Positions 43,901-47,809 of a DNA stretch of 64,000 bases are shown here, in pieces. Within the stretch, counting starts at the first letter, position 1. The number at the start of each line of letters is the position of its first letter. Location: assembly GCA_963576475.1 (NCBI GenBank), contig OY754982.1:17654217-17718216 (forward strand). Reading direction: 5' to 3'. The DNA is from Molanna angustata (Eukaryota > Arthropoda > Insecta > Trichoptera > Molannidae). The notes under the pieces are model-generated. The model was not told the origin of the DNA. It saw only the letters and a program-made list of their open reading frames with translations, and searched no databases. A program made the translations under genes and the position numbers.

Positions 43901-45600
43901 GTTTATATTTTTATTTTTATAATAGGTATATTTTATAACAAGTTTTAGTTAAATACAAGTTTAATATTTTTCTCTCAGATATAACGCAAAAAAAAAAAAA
44001 AATTCTGCCACCTCGGTACAGGCTCAGCCTAGTGAGGTGGTGTATACCAAATAATACTATAAAAAATGTTTCATATAACCTATTTAAATTGTACTTTTTT
44101 TGTAATATTTTTATTGTTTGTATATTGTTATATTTTGTTTGGTTTCAATAATAAAAAAATAAAAAAAAATTATAACACACTCCATACATATGAAGAATTT
44201 GAAATAACATTTTACTGCAGTTCATGTCTATTTATTAGCTTTGTGAATCACTTACATTTATAATAAATCATATTCTTAATTATGTATTTACAACTGTGCA
44301 ACTGACAATATATATCACCAATATATATTGTACCGTTTGTAATTTGATAGTAAGAAAATGCTGTGAGACAGACACAAAGTCTTTCACTCTTGTGTAATCA
44401 GACATGGCTTTGATCTTTTCTTTGTGTCTTATAATTTTTTACAAATGGCAAAAATTACTTTGATACTGAGAAAACTAGAAAAAATTGTAAATGAAACAAT
44501 TATGTGCAAAGGACTGTGTGATTACAATAAATTGCCAGAACAACAAAAAACTATGAACGAAAAGGAATTCTAAAAAATAACTAAAATAAAATAACAAAGT
44601 ATTTTGCAAGACTTCTTGCATTTAGTGTCGTAAGACTCATGGTCTCTTTTTATTGACAAACTTTTTAACATCTCAACAGAGACGAAATTGGGATGTTAGA
44701 ACCAAGAACTCAAGGCACCTACAGGGCTTACGACCTGTCATCTGCTGGTTTACGAGATCACTTTATGCGCTTGCACAACGTTCACCAATTTTGCCTTCAT
44801 ATTGAGTTCCCTTATCAATGTAATTTTTGAAAGTTCTATACATTTAAATAAGGTGTAACAATTCACCTGAAAATAATGAATTATACTATTGCCATCTATG
44901 AAGTAACGAATAAACCTTTTTTTGTAACGCCATCTATTGAGAAATTAGTTTATTTGTAAACAATGAAAGCAACAGTGACTTCACAGTCCTTATAAATGAA
45001 GTTTGTCAATAAAAATACCATTTGACTCCCGATAGGGAAAAAATCCAATTAAAAAAAAATATTCGACTCATGGTCTCATAAGATTAGTTTTGCTTTCGGT
45101 CTTGAATCCCTTGTCTTAAAATATATTTTCAAATTATCTTCAAATGTCCTTTTATTTTTTAACTTGCTTTCTTATCATGTTTGTTAGTTAGACAAATCTT
45201 GCAACTTAATTTTAAATCCCTTCCACACAATCGATTGAGCTGAAATTTTTGCCGCTGATGACAAGGCAATCTAGAATAATCAATATTGTAATTTGTTCAA
45301 AATGGCCGCTGCCCAAATTGGCAGATAACATATTATTTATCAATGTCACACAAAGGGCCAATTGGCCTAAGTGTGTTCCTTAAGAACTGCCACCCGCAAA
45401 AAAAAAACAATATCCTTTACACGGGCATCAAATGAAATGGTTTGTGAAGTTGAATATGTAATATCATTCTAATTTCAAAATGGAGGATTATTAACCTAAT
45501 TACAAACATAATTCTGTCTTTTTTTTCAGAACTTCCCCTCACACCGGAAAGTGTATTGATGGCGATGAAAACTGGCGTTGAAAATTTTAAATTACTTTAA
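8977..45600 (+). CDS. AOX: AOX-1, insect aldehyde oxidase, complete in 16 exons
   Basis: Molybdo-flavoenzyme expected to oxidise aldehydes to carboxylic acids with release of H2O2; in moths such enzymes clear pheromone and plant aldehydes. Exons: 8977-9025, 26241-26407, 27508-27668, 28778-29196, 29997-30232, 31044-31146, 31318-31445, 32400-32684, 33213-33497, 34077-34576, 35338-35521, 36923-37121, 38872-39635, 41087-41279, 41937-42050 and 45530-45600. All introns are GT-AG, phases match throughout, and the sum is 3858 nt (1285 residues), normal for the family. Cluster ligands are C43/C48/C51/C73 and C113/C116/C149/C151. The FAD domain has VAGNTGQG and IGTMAGN. The Mo domain has Q733, MGQGINTK and catalytic E1228 in ATGEP. 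The XDH-specific FFPGYR-type loop is absent, favouring aldehyde oxidase. Intron 1 is 17.2 kb. Decoy acceptors precede exon 14, so normal splicing is not assured. Confidence 0.93.
9304..9700 (-). mobile_element. SINE family II (minus), split by a LINE tail
   Basis: On the minus strand: a tRNA-like head (ccgctgtggcccaatttata), a body with ttgcttctctgggctggaaa, and the CR1-type tail ggaagaaattgtcatatggc followed by aataaactcgct. The same head, body and tail occur in order at 60952-61160. It is interrupted at 9380-9561 by a LINE fragment. Removal of that insert restores the SINE order. Confidence 0.75.
9380..9561 (+). mobile_element. LINE 3' fragment inserted in the SINE, 10-bp target duplication
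   Basis: The + frame reads [20 protein letters not shown] and [18 protein letters not shown], the tail of an RTE-like reverse transcriptase, and ends in (GAA)n. The 10-mer aaccagcgtt occurs on both sides (9370-9379 and 9562-9571). The interrupted sequence is the SINE described at 9304-9700, so the order of events is certain: SINE first, LINE second. Confidence 0.85.
9735..9865 (+). mobile_element. LINE 3'-tail fragment
   Basis: The + frame reads [20 protein letters not shown], then [19 protein letters not shown] and a stop. This is the D-D-I-x2-V-A-x-G-x-W and EAYVxxWT end of an RTE-like LINE, followed by a GAAGATGAAGA tail. Confidence 0.65.
10556..11032 (+). pseudogene. LINE-A ORF1, N-terminal part (interrupted)
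   Basis: Begins with a Pro/Asp-rich [20 protein letters not shown] and continues through Ser/Pro/Asn-rich, probably disordered sequence to [12 protein letters not shown]. The reading frame is then broken by the DNA transposon and stops at 11050 inside it. Taking one AATT target copy away, the frame would run directly into the [12 protein letters not shown] of 14517-15576. This shows that the two parts were one ORF1. Confidence 0.85.
11434..11815 (-). mobile_element. RTE-like LINE fragment inside the DNA transposon
   Basis: On the minus strand: [20 protein letters not shown], then [20 protein letters not shown], then [20 protein letters not shown] and VLSAYL. It is the same family tail as at 6310-6650. 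Upstream (11690-11815) the homologous RNEDTRREC block survives with stops. It sits between the transposon's left end and the 219-bp array, so it inserted after the transposon formed. Confidence 0.75.
11885..12645. repeat. 219-bp tandem array, about 3.5 copies, in the DNA transposon
   Basis: Copies start at 11917, 12136, 12355 and 12552. The first three are spaced exactly 219 bp and are almost identical; the last spacing is 197 because a 22-bp piece is missing. Each unit begins at a palindrome (ataatcaactgg/accagttgatta), and the first copy shows a 47-bp near-perfect palindrome centred at about 11916. No open frame of note. Found only inside the transposon. Confidence 0.93.
12747..14250 (-). 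pseudogene. DUF7869-type transposase relic
   Basis: The main frame (14012-12747, about 421 codons) carries [56 protein letters not shown], then [15 protein letters not shown] and [20 protein letters not shown]. The three acidic positions ([22 protein letters not shown]) suggest a DDD/E catalytic core as in DUF7869 proteins of insects. Homologous N-terminal sequence continues upstream in two other frames: [20 protein letters not shown] then DSGVSAPD up to a C7 run near 13990, and [20 protein letters not shown] at about 14150-14215. No ATG opens the main frame (its first codon is GTG). I read it as one gene broken by two frameshifts. Confidence 0.75.
14223..14516. repeat. Subterminal motif cluster of the DNA transposon, right end
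   Basis: AACACCTTCATCCA or a close variant occurs repeatedly in both orientations: about 14223-14242, 14286-14302, 14311-14325, 14361-14376, 14442-14460 and the terminal 14489-14506. The pair at 14286-14325 can fold into a hairpin. At the left end the motif recurs at 11041-11058 and 11253-11268. Such clusters are typical of transposase-binding sites; function here is inferred. Confidence 0.7.
14517..15576 (+). pseudogene. LINE-A ORF1, C-terminal part with CCHC zinc knuckles
   Basis: Continues the ORF1 cut at 11032. An RNA-binding region ([15 protein letters not shown], then [18 protein letters not shown]) is followed by zinc knuckles [14 protein letters not shown] and [13 protein letters not shown] and the half-knuckle [15 protein letters not shown], then a Ser/Pro/Asn-rich tail. 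This layout is that of Gag-like ORF1 proteins of I/R1-group LINEs, which package the RNA. It overlaps ORF2 by 41 bp (15536-15576). On its own it has no start codon. Confidence 0.85.
15536..19288 (+). CDS. LINE-A ORF2: endonuclease, reverse transcriptase and RNase H
   Basis: An uninterrupted 1250-residue polyprotein. APE-type endonuclease (about residues 5-235): [34 protein letters not shown]. Reverse transcriptase (about 420-720): [37 protein letters not shown], catalytic [16 protein letters not shown]. RNase H (about 960-1095): [29 protein letters not shown] and [18 protein letters not shown]. It ends in a CCHC-like [17 protein letters not shown]. Start ATG at 15536 overlaps ORF1. All catalytic motifs look intact, so the enzyme could still act, but the split ORF1 makes the element non-autonomous. 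Confidence 0.93.
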   Translation: MAPQRITRILQWNSRSAISNKADILHLSHEIQPSIIAISETWLAPGASFRLPGYACLRDDRKDGRGGCALFIKHNIPYSPIPIGLNSDRINLVGAKIDGISFFSIYIPHPSSSDIFLLKSIVSSHSSSLFILGDLNTHHTSWGSHKTNSAGNTLMNMIDDLDLCILNDGSPTRISLPFHTSRLTPTPTQSLPISHRPSAVDLSLCSPGLAPLSTWSLDQDPRNSDHFPIIIHFGRQIREANYTSSYKYNVARADWHSFHKTIIKTIPELPTPNSSNNTECYNSFVNLITTSADENIPTKTPRSPTIPPPPWWDAECTKAVRDRKLARRNFKKNMSVTNFDSYLVSRAKTKRILKDKKKQGWIKYCSSLSPDSNVSEIWRKIRQYRAVFDPQVSKPTSSNWQYEFLNKLAPLSVPPLNSLPDERLFSDVTCSLDAPFTLHELRSVITRVHDSAPGIDGIPYSFLTKADPETLSYFLKMSNSFYDTGIIPADWKTQSIIPILKPHKDPNIGSSYRPIALSCTLGKIVEHMLKDRLEHFFETNGLLARSQYGFRKGKSTIDNLSVFITDIQLARSRKEMMAAVFLDVSAAYDNVLIDVLMGKLLDTGVPPKTRQYIKNLLCDRTLLLSTENGEKSIRKVWKGLPQGSILSPLLYNIYTASIEKSLLKHVRILQYADDIVIYISGKSTQMIERELNTALQLLQKWLDNHGLEISPHKSQFMIFSNSRNIAPINITYNNIHIPCVPEVKFLGIVLSRKLNWRANIEHIVSKCQKSLNIIRSVSRVWWGAHPNTLSLLYKALIRSHLDYASFLMDPIPKYLSIMLERVQSKALRIIIGAMRSTPINALQLECAEAPLHLRRQFLADRFLFKASRLSNNPLLPKVKLLSEYVNSKQIWRNKNPPLLVNSFKFLNSFDVPSYKNTVYPLFSSHHESNTFYPLVHNFNIHKNDPKAPFVLGECLDSLWQDWTTIYTDGSKSEDDACVGAAIYCPDFNSVAMYKLPPETSIFTAECLAILEAIKFAATNGINKTLILTDSLSAVNKISGNPSRLLNNLIILQIKHEILNLGMQGLQVAIAWIPGHSGIKGNETADEHAKKAIENGQMSHKYIHIEDRFPSLLKRLHTSWEKEWNLGKSKAGVYYSYIQQSFPVKPWFSIGKFQKRDISVICRMRLGHTCSPVFLHKIKVKDSPLCECGLEDGTVDHIFLGCPLLDHSPIFNHCLNNKISLPINITHLLSIASLPIYKMLSKFISLNNIKI
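19384..19469. repeat. 58-bp minisatellite of LINE-A, left remnant
   Basis: About one and a half units (tgtatagtattatagtg..., ggatatgtagtacataaatg) identical in pattern to the array at 23747-24726. They are separated from it only by LINE-B, so the array was continuous before that insertion. Confidence 0.85.
19827..22620 (-). CDS. LINE-B ORF2: endonuclease and reverse transcriptase
   Basis: Open from at least 22620, where [17 protein letters not shown] is the expected start of an APE endonuclease. The first in-frame ATG is only at 22532 (MSETWLT), downstream of that strand. Endonuclease motifs: [23 protein letters not shown]. Reverse transcriptase: [46 protein letters not shown], catalytic [20 protein letters not shown], and the C-terminal [15 protein letters not shown]. 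No RNase H, as in CR1/Jockey elements. The frame overlaps the end of ORF1 and lacks an obvious ATG, so translation may depend on reinitiation or frameshifting. Confidence 0.9.
22601..23326 (-). CDS. LINE-B ORF1: coiled coil and RNA-binding domain
   Basis: I chose the ATG at 23326 ([11 protein letters not shown]); the frame is open to 23455 but that part reads as leader. The N-terminal third is a likely coiled coil ([34 protein letters not shown]). Then comes an L1-type RRM and C-terminal domain: [36 protein letters not shown], then [20 protein letters not shown]. No zinc knuckle. It acts as the nucleic-acid chaperone of the element. It ends at 22601 and overlaps the ORF2 frame. Confidence 0.85.
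   Translation of the reverse strand: MMDSQDNAQSFIQMAKEAVNVINQILIDQSNKFTKEQISKLMPKTSELLGTIGQMAVRMGSLEGELKALKSSTCDGNKLNDNHTQDICDTLSEIEERKLKQQNLILYNIPESDPSSDIGFTTEILKQIDSSLDQSNFKIYRLGARKNDHTRPLKVVMSSPHLAQVVLQRKRFISDKNIKVQQDLTLRQRNYLVNLRNLLNKRTQEGESDLTIKYINGSPQIVKNQHKKFHDLQNLNATIRT
23747..24726. repeat. 58-bp minisatellite in LINE-A 3' UTR, about 17 copies
   Basis: Units of 58 bp (core ggatatgtagtacataaatg, spacing checked at 23779, 23837 and 23895) alternate between a tattatagtg and a tactgtggtg variant on the left and become uniform on the right. One 12-bp internal duplication lies at about 24405. Open frames across it on the minus strand are repeat artefacts. Confidence 0.95.
24727..25060 (+). 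other. Probable distal 3' UTR of LINE-A
   Basis: Unique sequence after the minisatellite, GC-richer than its surroundings, with ccaaataaagattagcccac at about 24835 and gtgaaataaagcc at about 25040 as possible polyadenylation signals. It ends in an A-rich stretch with aaagaaagaaaag. Assignment rests on position only. Confidence 0.45.
25430..26215 (-). mobile_element. RTE-like LINE tail in two pieces
   Basis: On the minus strand 26215-26075 reads [20 protein letters not shown] then [16 protein letters not shown], and 25510-25430 reads [12 protein letters not shown]. These are adjacent blocks in the intact family tail (compare 6310-6650), so about 550 bp were inserted between them or the copy was rearranged. 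Confidence 0.6.
25590..25800 (+). other. Coding-like segment of unknown origin
   Basis: In one + frame about 70 codons are open, including [40 protein letters not shown] and [17 protein letters not shown], then a stop. The composition is that of a real protein and not of AT-rich noise. It lies between the two pieces of the LINE tail, so it probably came with the insert. I do not recognise the family. Confidence 0.3.
26241..26407 (+). CDS. AOX: AOX-1 exon 2
   Basis: Residues 17-72, the core of the plant-type 2Fe-2S domain. [16 protein letters not shown] supplies C43, C48 and C51. Acceptor ctcaag|ta, donor tct|gtaagt. It is the first exon after the 17.2-kb intron 1. Confidence 0.95.
26640..27100 (-). 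mobile_element. Fragment of an I/R1-like LINE, RNase H to C terminus
   Basis: On the minus strand: [15 protein letters not shown], a frameshift, [20 protein letters not shown], then [20 protein letters not shown] and [14 protein letters not shown]. The CRxC-x(n)-H/C-x4-C pattern is the zinc-binding end that follows RNase H in R1/I elements. About 460 bp with one frameshift. Confidence 0.7.
27508..27668 (+). CDS. AOX: AOX-1 exon 3
   Basis: Residues 73-126. Starts with C73, the fourth ligand of the first cluster. [20 protein letters not shown] leads into the linker, and [10 protein letters not shown] provides C113 and C116 of the second 2Fe-2S cluster. Donor atgtacag|gttatt splits Ser126. Confidence 0.96.
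27855..27950. repeat. Dispersed repeat (ccatagtgggggaaggtttgcg type)
   Basis: tatcggcaaacgccttgaaa, then cccatagtgggggaaggttt and gcgcatctaccaaccc align with 30873-30950 (tatcgccaaatatcgtgacg, gcatagtgaggggacggttt, gcgtacctacaaacc). Two copies mark an old interspersed repeat of unknown class. Confidence 0.5.
27951..28777. other. Intron 3 of AOX-1, no recognised element
   Basis: A GC-richer part at 28300-28510 ends ctagtcaag|gtgagt, a good splice donor. An alternative 5' exon splicing to exon 4 is conceivable, but nothing else supports it. Confidence 0.25.
28778..29196 (+). CDS. AOX: AOX-1 exon 4
   Basis: Residues 126-266. [20 protein letters not shown] and [11 protein letters not shown] complete the second cluster (C149, C151). 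A Cys-rich linker follows ([20 protein letters not shown]). The exon ends in the FAD domain start at [12 protein letters not shown], the FAD pyrophosphate loop. Confidence 0.96.
29520..29910. repeat. Dispersed repeat, copy 2, with a 29-bp tandem expansion
   Basis: Matches 1-330 in block order. Within it, 29714-29897 holds about six exact copies of a 29-bp unit (gagaaattcatctctattag plus atacttgtt). Copy 1 has this segment only once (gatacccgttgagaaatt), so the tandem arose in copy 2. Confidence 0.75.
29997..30232 (+). CDS. AOX: AOX-1 exon 5
   Basis: Residues 266-344 of the FAD domain: [36 protein letters not shown] and [12 protein letters not shown]. The last motif runs on to IGTMAGN in exon 6. 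Donor aat|gtaagt. Confidence 0.95.
30283..30872 (+). mobile_element. 5'-truncated LINE with 14-bp target duplication
   Basis: Starts abruptly at [20 protein letters not shown], passes through [20 protein letters not shown] and [20 protein letters not shown] and FGHIMRG, and ends after [20 protein letters not shown]. The 14-mer ataaatatcgccaa precedes and follows it (30269-30282 and 30873-30886). An in-frame stop after 30681 breaks the frame. It lies in intron 5 of AOX-1, inside an older dispersed repeat. Confidence 0.88.
31044..31146 (+). CDS. AOX: AOX-1 exon 6
   Basis: Residues 345-379, [20 protein letters not shown] then [21 protein letters not shown] is the second FAD contact of the family. 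The 103-nt length equals that of AOX-2 exon 6. Confidence 0.96.
31318..31445 (+). CDS. AOX: AOX-1 exon 7
   Basis: Residues 379-421, [20 protein letters not shown] and [16 protein letters not shown]. Where XDH has the FFPGYR-like NAD-related loop, this has [11 protein letters not shown], which points to aldehyde oxidase. Its 128 nt equal AOX-2 exon 7. Confidence 0.95.
31590..32350 (+). mobile_element. RTE-like LINE relic
   Basis: [20 protein letters not shown] is the catalytic block of a reverse transcriptase. It is followed by [20 protein letters not shown], then in other frames [20 protein letters not shown] and [20 protein letters not shown] and the [11 protein letters not shown] and [20 protein letters not shown] tail. 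Several frameshifts. It is in intron 7 of AOX-1. The same family is at 62640-63570. Confidence 0.82.
32400..32684 (+). CDS. AOX: AOX-1 exon 8
   Basis: Residues 422-516, the C-terminal FAD subdomain (CO dehydrogenase flavoprotein-like): [38 protein letters not shown] and [17 protein letters not shown]. Phase 0 at both ends. Confidence 0.96.
32735..32865 (+). mobile_element. LINE 3'-tail fragment
   Basis: [20 protein letters not shown] and [15 protein letters not shown] followed by a stop. The same tail (TGALRxARN...WR...CHPQS) is readable on the other strand at 50825-51125. Confidence 0.55.
33213..33497 (+). CDS. AOX: AOX-1 exon 9
   Basis: Residues 517-611. [20 protein letters not shown] leads into the molybdopterin domain, with SSGKQVYDT, then [20 protein letters not shown] and [12 protein letters not shown]. 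The exon starts directly after tttttag in phase 0. Its 285 nt are the same as in AOX-2. Confidence 0.95.
33600..33960. mobile_element. Rearranged RTE-like LINE tail
   Basis: At 33600-33830 the minus strand carries the family tail ([16 protein letters not shown], with stops), while 33830-33960 carries a neighbouring block on the + strand ([15 protein letters not shown], then ERMMDV). The two halves meet head to head, as in twin-primed or inverted LINE insertions. Confidence 0.55.
34077..34576 (+). CDS. AOX: AOX-1 exon 10
   Basis: Residues 612-778. [40 protein letters not shown] and [20 protein letters not shown]. Gln in GAQ (Q733) is the Mo-cofactor contact of the family. It ends in [17 protein letters not shown], phase 2. 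Confidence 0.97.
34740..34790. mobile_element. MITE end fragment
   Basis: ggttttgattccaccgtttg and accagacttgcccccctagt align with the right arm of the hairpin MITE at 42612-42801. Only one end remains. Confidence 0.5.
35028..35300. repeat. 45-bp minisatellite, six copies, before exon 11
   Basis: Six copies of a 45-bp unit (aattatggagttatataatc, taaacactgtctccatcacc) with few substitutions. The last ends 38 bp before the acceptor of AOX-1 exon 11. 45 is a multiple of three, so open frames appear on both strands by construction. Unlike the array before exon 14, it contains no exon sequence. Confidence 0.93.
35338..35521 (+). CDS. AOX: AOX-1 exon 11
   Basis: Residues 778-839: [20 protein letters not shown], then [20 protein letters not shown] and [15 protein letters not shown] is the strongly conserved Mo-domain loop. 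184 nt, as in AOX-2. Donor gaa|gtaggt. Confidence 0.96.
35720..35880. mobile_element. Palindromic MITE with GCCCCCC ends
   Basis: The left arm tgcccccctagacaacgtgt continues catttagctcaag..gataactcaatatatggaagtgacag. It is matched by the inverted right arm, ending gacacgttgtccggggggg then ggca. Arms of about 75 bp surround tcacgtga at about 35802. A nearly perfect long hairpin with no coding capacity, in intron 11 of AOX-1. Confidence 0.8.
36040..36670. repeat. Lepidopteran-type dispersed repeat with an internal minisatellite
   Basis: Begins ctagtgaacccccggcaatc and ends in tttcatcgcaatcgggtgaa, then cggtttaggagtgca and runs of catac and a taatatagact end, a pattern common to interspersed repeats of moths. 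Inside are degenerate tandem copies of cctcccgtcccttcag (36110-36290) and a duplicated block (gacc-ttctcccaggataa, ccttcataggtaaaatgac) at about 36330 and 36460. Confidence 0.55.
36923..37121 (+). CDS. AOX: AOX-1 exon 12
   Basis: Residues 840-906: [36 protein letters not shown] and [18 protein letters not shown] contains the Arg lining the substrate pocket in insect aldehyde oxidases. The exon ends in phase 1 at ccg g|gtatta. Confidence 0.96.
37151..37807. mobile_element. Inverted-terminus DNA element in intron 12
   Basis: The left end cgaatgcagtgtccaaccta and the inverted right end cgaatgcacagtcctaggta, followed on both sides by aaatactaa, form imperfect terminal inverted repeats. An internal block (gctacgaagtttttgtatga, gaattgcattgcagagacct) recurs at 60700-60860, showing a dispersed family. 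A 66-codon + frame at 37362-37562 has no recognised domain. Confidence 0.55.
37808..38871. other. Rest of intron 12, no recognised element
   Basis: AT-rich. gtgcattcggg occurs at about 37799 and 38551, which might mark the ends of a larger inserted unit, but no other symmetry supports this. Confidence 0.25.
38872..39635 (+). CDS. AOX: AOX-1 exon 13
   Basis: Residues 906-1160, the largest exon and the heart of the Mo domain: [100 protein letters not shown] and [14 protein letters not shown]. Donor gacag|gtaaaa. The next usable acceptor lies 98 bp on, but it is a decoy (see 39640-41086). Confidence 0.97.
39640..41086 (+). repeat. AOX: Tandem copies of the intron 13 acceptor and exon 14 start
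   Basis: A 110-bp module (branch/polypyrimidine region attgttttattcttttaata, acceptor ttcag, then 39-40 bp of exon 14) is present four times: exon-start bases at 39734, 39844, 40977 and 41087. Only the fourth continues into real exon 14. In the first three, the frame reads [14 protein letters not shown] and then TAA, because tggata is tggaca followed by acataa. LINE-C separates copies 2 and 3. Before duplication the intron would have been 98 bp, a usual size. Splicing to any decoy removes the last 125 residues, including E1228. Confidence 0.9.
39893..40907 (+). mobile_element. LINE-C: 5'-truncated CR1-like LINE with 8-bp target duplication
   Basis: Encodes the C-terminal part of a reverse transcriptase ORF ([60 protein letters not shown], then [14 protein letters not shown]), stop at 40568. 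The 3' UTR ends gggagaaattgccattaggc, then aataagtccgcc and (AAAT)n. ataatata flanks both sides (39885-39892 and 40908-40915). It inserted into the array of exon 14 modules after duplication. Its tail is shared by two SINE families of the window. Confidence 0.9.
41087..41279 (+). CDS. AOX: AOX-1 exon 14 (authentic copy)
   Basis: Residues 1161-1224: [40 protein letters not shown] and [20 protein letters not shown]. Same length (193 nt) as AOX-2 exon 14. It is the only one of four acceptor copies that continues past GYW. Confidence 0.93.
41285..41600 (+). mobile_element. CR1-like LINE fragment beside the exon 14 donor
   Basis: [40 protein letters not shown] and [19 protein letters not shown], then a stop and a UTR with aataaattctttattc. 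The LRS-x-ER and LWNNL blocks match LINE-C, but the sequence differs. It begins within about 10 bp of the exon 14 donor (41280). Confidence 0.75.
41937..42050 (+). CDS. AOX: AOX-1 exon 15
   Basis: Residues 1225-1263: [20 protein letters not shown] and [19 protein letters not shown]1228 in GEP is the catalytic base of the molybdenum hydroxylases. 114 nt, as in AOX-2. Confidence 0.97.
42135..43019. mobile_element. Tigger/pogo-like MITE with TA target duplication
   Basis: The left end CAGTGGAACCTTTCTTAACG and the inverted right end CAGTGGAACCTCTCATAACG start imperfect terminal repeats with further cataacgag motifs inside each arm. TA flanks both sides (42133-42134 and 43020-43021). The CAGTGGAACC and AACGAGC ends are those of pogo/Tigger elements. 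No transposase. A second MITE is nested at 42612-42801. In intron 15 of AOX-1. Confidence 0.85.
42612..42801. mobile_element. Hairpin MITE nested in the Tigger-like element
   Basis: Arms of about 90 bp: ccaggggggcaagtctggtt on the left is inverted on the right (aaccagacttgcccccctgg), and both continue with gaaatcaaaacc..gtgattacc. A related single end is at 34740-34790. No clear target duplication was found. Confidence 0.8.
43060..44165 (+). mobile_element. LINE-D: decayed CR1/Jockey-like LINE 3' part
   Basis: [40 protein letters not shown] and [10 protein letters not shown] are interrupted by about 105 bp ending in (TTA)n at 43332-43435. It resumes as [20 protein letters not shown] and [18 protein letters not shown], with later frameshifts. 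A hairpin (ccacctcggtacaggctcag, cctagtgaggtgg) precedes the A-rich end. The short insert itself looks like another LINE tail. Confidence 0.75.
44166..45529. other. Distal intron 15 of AOX-1
   Basis: No element could be named. tttttattgacaaac at about 44649 and its inverse gtttgtcaataaaaa at about 45000 suggest a roughly 365-bp inverted-terminus insertion, unproven. Confidence 0.3.
45530..45600 (+). CDS. AOX: AOX-1 exon 16 and stop
   Basis: Residues 1263-1285: [23 protein letters not shown], stop TAA. L-P-x-T-P-E-x-(I/V)-L is the standard end of insect aldehyde oxidases. No canonical AATAAA follows within 100 bp; aatata at about 45632 is a possible weak signal. Confidence 0.95.
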
Positions 45601-46402
45601 AATATTTTGTTGAATTTGAAAACATAAATAATATAATACATAGGATTAATTGAATCATGTTAAAAATTACCTATATGAACTTGTGTACAAATAGTATATT
45701 ATTTTAAATTAATGAAAAATATACTTATGTGTTTTTCCACAAAAATTCGATTACAATAACTTTTTCGCCAAGGTGGCTCGGCATTGTCTAGGTCTAAAAT
45801 GAAACTATAAATGAGCATCATAGAGCATTTATGGGACTGTCTGGTTTTTCGGAAATGGCTGACCACTGCATTGAACATAAGCAACCTCAGCGAAAATGTT
45901 CAGTCATTATAATCAAATTATTGTGGAAAAATACTTAAGTATATTTTTGTTAATTAATTTTAAAATAGATTTCCACTCTGTTAACACAAAAACTTTATAA
46001 TCAGTATATTATATTTATTTAAACTAATGATACAATATTGTAACACTTGTACAGATAAAATTTTAGTTTCATTCTTAATATGATAATATTCACAATGGTG
46101 ATGATGATGATTATCAACATAATAAGAATAATAATATTAAACTTGTTTATTGTATCTTTTGTTATAATGTTTACTTTCAAATTAATGAGTGGTGTTGGTT
46201 TTTTATTTTTAAAATAAATATATTATTCACAAAGCACCTATGTATATAAATAAAATAATAAAACCCACACATAGGTACTAAATAATATTCAGAGCCGATA
46301 TAAGCTACAACTTTAGACCAGGGGATTGGTACATAAAGTGAACAAGGGTATCCGAACACATTCAATGTTTAAATATAAATTAGATATTAATGCCAATTTT
46401 TT
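45601..46402. other. Region downstream of AOX-1, no gene recognised
   Basis: 45963-46020 (atttccactctgttaacaca, aaaactttataat) resembles 43024-43080, so it is a dispersed repeat of unknown class. Otherwise AT-rich with no supported feature. Confidence 0.3.
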
Positions 46403-46911
46403 TTAAAGCATAAAAAACATCTTGATCAAAATGTTTATGTGCATAAAAAAGTCTCGTCAAAATGTTCATGTGCATAAAAAAATCTTTCAACTTTATGTAC
46501 ATAAAAGTCTTGTTCACAATGTTTATGTGCATAAAAAAGTCTTGTTTGAATTGTTTATGTATATAAAAAACTCTTGATCGAAATGTTTATGTACATAAAA
46601 TAGTCTTGTTCGAAATGTTTATGTAGGTAGATAAAAAAATCTTGATTGAAATGTTTATGTACCTACATAACAAAGTCTTAATCGAAATGTTTATGTACAT
46701 AAAAAAGTCTTGATCGAAATGTTTATGTACATAAAAAAAATCTTGATCGAAATGTTTATGTACATAAAATAGTCTTGCTCGAAATGTTTATGTAGGTACA
46801 TAAAAAAATCTTGATTGAAATGTTTATGTACCTACATAACAAAGTCTTGATCAAAATGTTTATGTACATAAAAAATTCTTGATCGAAATGTTTATGTACA
46901 TAAAAATTCTC
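46403..46911. repeat. About 32-bp minisatellite between the two AOX genes
   Basis: About fifteen diverged units of cttgatcgaaatgtttatgt plus acataaaaaagt, some with an expanded ggtacata / cctacata step. The array abuts a LINE tail at 46912. It lies in the convergent intergenic space. Unit variation excludes a CRISPR array: there are no unique spacers. Confidence 0.9.
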
Positions 46912-47225
46912 CTATTATTCTTTCTTCTTCATCCTTCAAAATCCCACTTATGTGATCATACCAACTTTTCCTTGACCGACCTCTACTCTTCCTTCCTCTT
47001 TTATCAGCCTTATACCCTTTTTTTGTCAGACGATCACCACACATTCTTTCCATGTGGCCAAACAAACTTGGGGTATTTATACTCATTTTACTTACGATAT
47101 CTCTCTGAATTATACATTCTCGTCTAATATCATTTCTTATTCCTTGACCTTGTTTTTCAACAGTGTTAATTCTACTTTCATGCCTTTACTGCCATGTCTC
47201 ACTATGATGCATTAGTCAGTAAGAA
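46912..47225 (-). mobile_element. RTE-like LINE 3' fragment
   Basis: On the minus strand: MSINTPSLFGHMERMCGDRL and KSRGRSRKSWYDHISGILKD. Upstream, blocks of RNDIRREC type survive. It ends abruptly where the minisatellite starts. Confidence 0.68.
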
Positions 47226-47809
47226 GATACTAATAAGTTAAATCAACTTTATTTTATTTATATAAGAAAATGAAGATACTGATTAGTTTTTCATTAACAT
47301 TATAATGGTTATAAAAATATGATCATTCCGAAGACATCAATACCCCGAGCTCCACTATGTCTCATTCGAGAAAGCGTACTCGAAACAAAATGTTAATGTA
47401 GCTCTATAAACAAGTACTTTTGTGAATGGCAATAATTTAACCACTGAGTTGGAAAAGCTATATTTGTCTTGGTAATCTTTTGAGTGTAGAGAAATTTATG
47501 AAACATACTATTATACCTAATTAAATAGTGAAAATTACGACAATTTTATTCGGAAGAGGAAAAAGAAATAATTATTCATTAGGATGTCATATAGCATATT
47601 ATGGGAATGTGTGTCCAGTCAAAAATCGAGGAAAGCCAGCCATTTCTAAATATGATACAACACGATGATCTACTAGATTTTCCGGAAATTCACATAGTTA
47701 ATTTATGAAAGATTATAAATAAATTACTACCAAAAGATCCTAAATAAGATGCTTGATCCATTTTAATACCTCTAACAATATAAGTCTCTAGACCGTGCTC
47801 AAGACAGGA
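47226..47809. other. No recognised feature
   Basis: AT-rich intergenic DNA between the convergent genes; neither coding motifs nor repeats were identified. Confidence 0.3.

Noticed and set aside
8977..45600. Xanthine dehydrogenase instead of aldehyde oxidase
   Set aside because: The FFPGYR-like loop of XDH in the FAD domain is replaced ([11 protein letters not shown] in AOX-1, LTEYLSTDMKG in AOX-2), and the RAPG/RSPG pocket differs from the FRGFG of XDH.
46403..46911. CRISPR-like array
   Set aside because: Direct tandem units without unique spacers, in an insect genome; a minisatellite.
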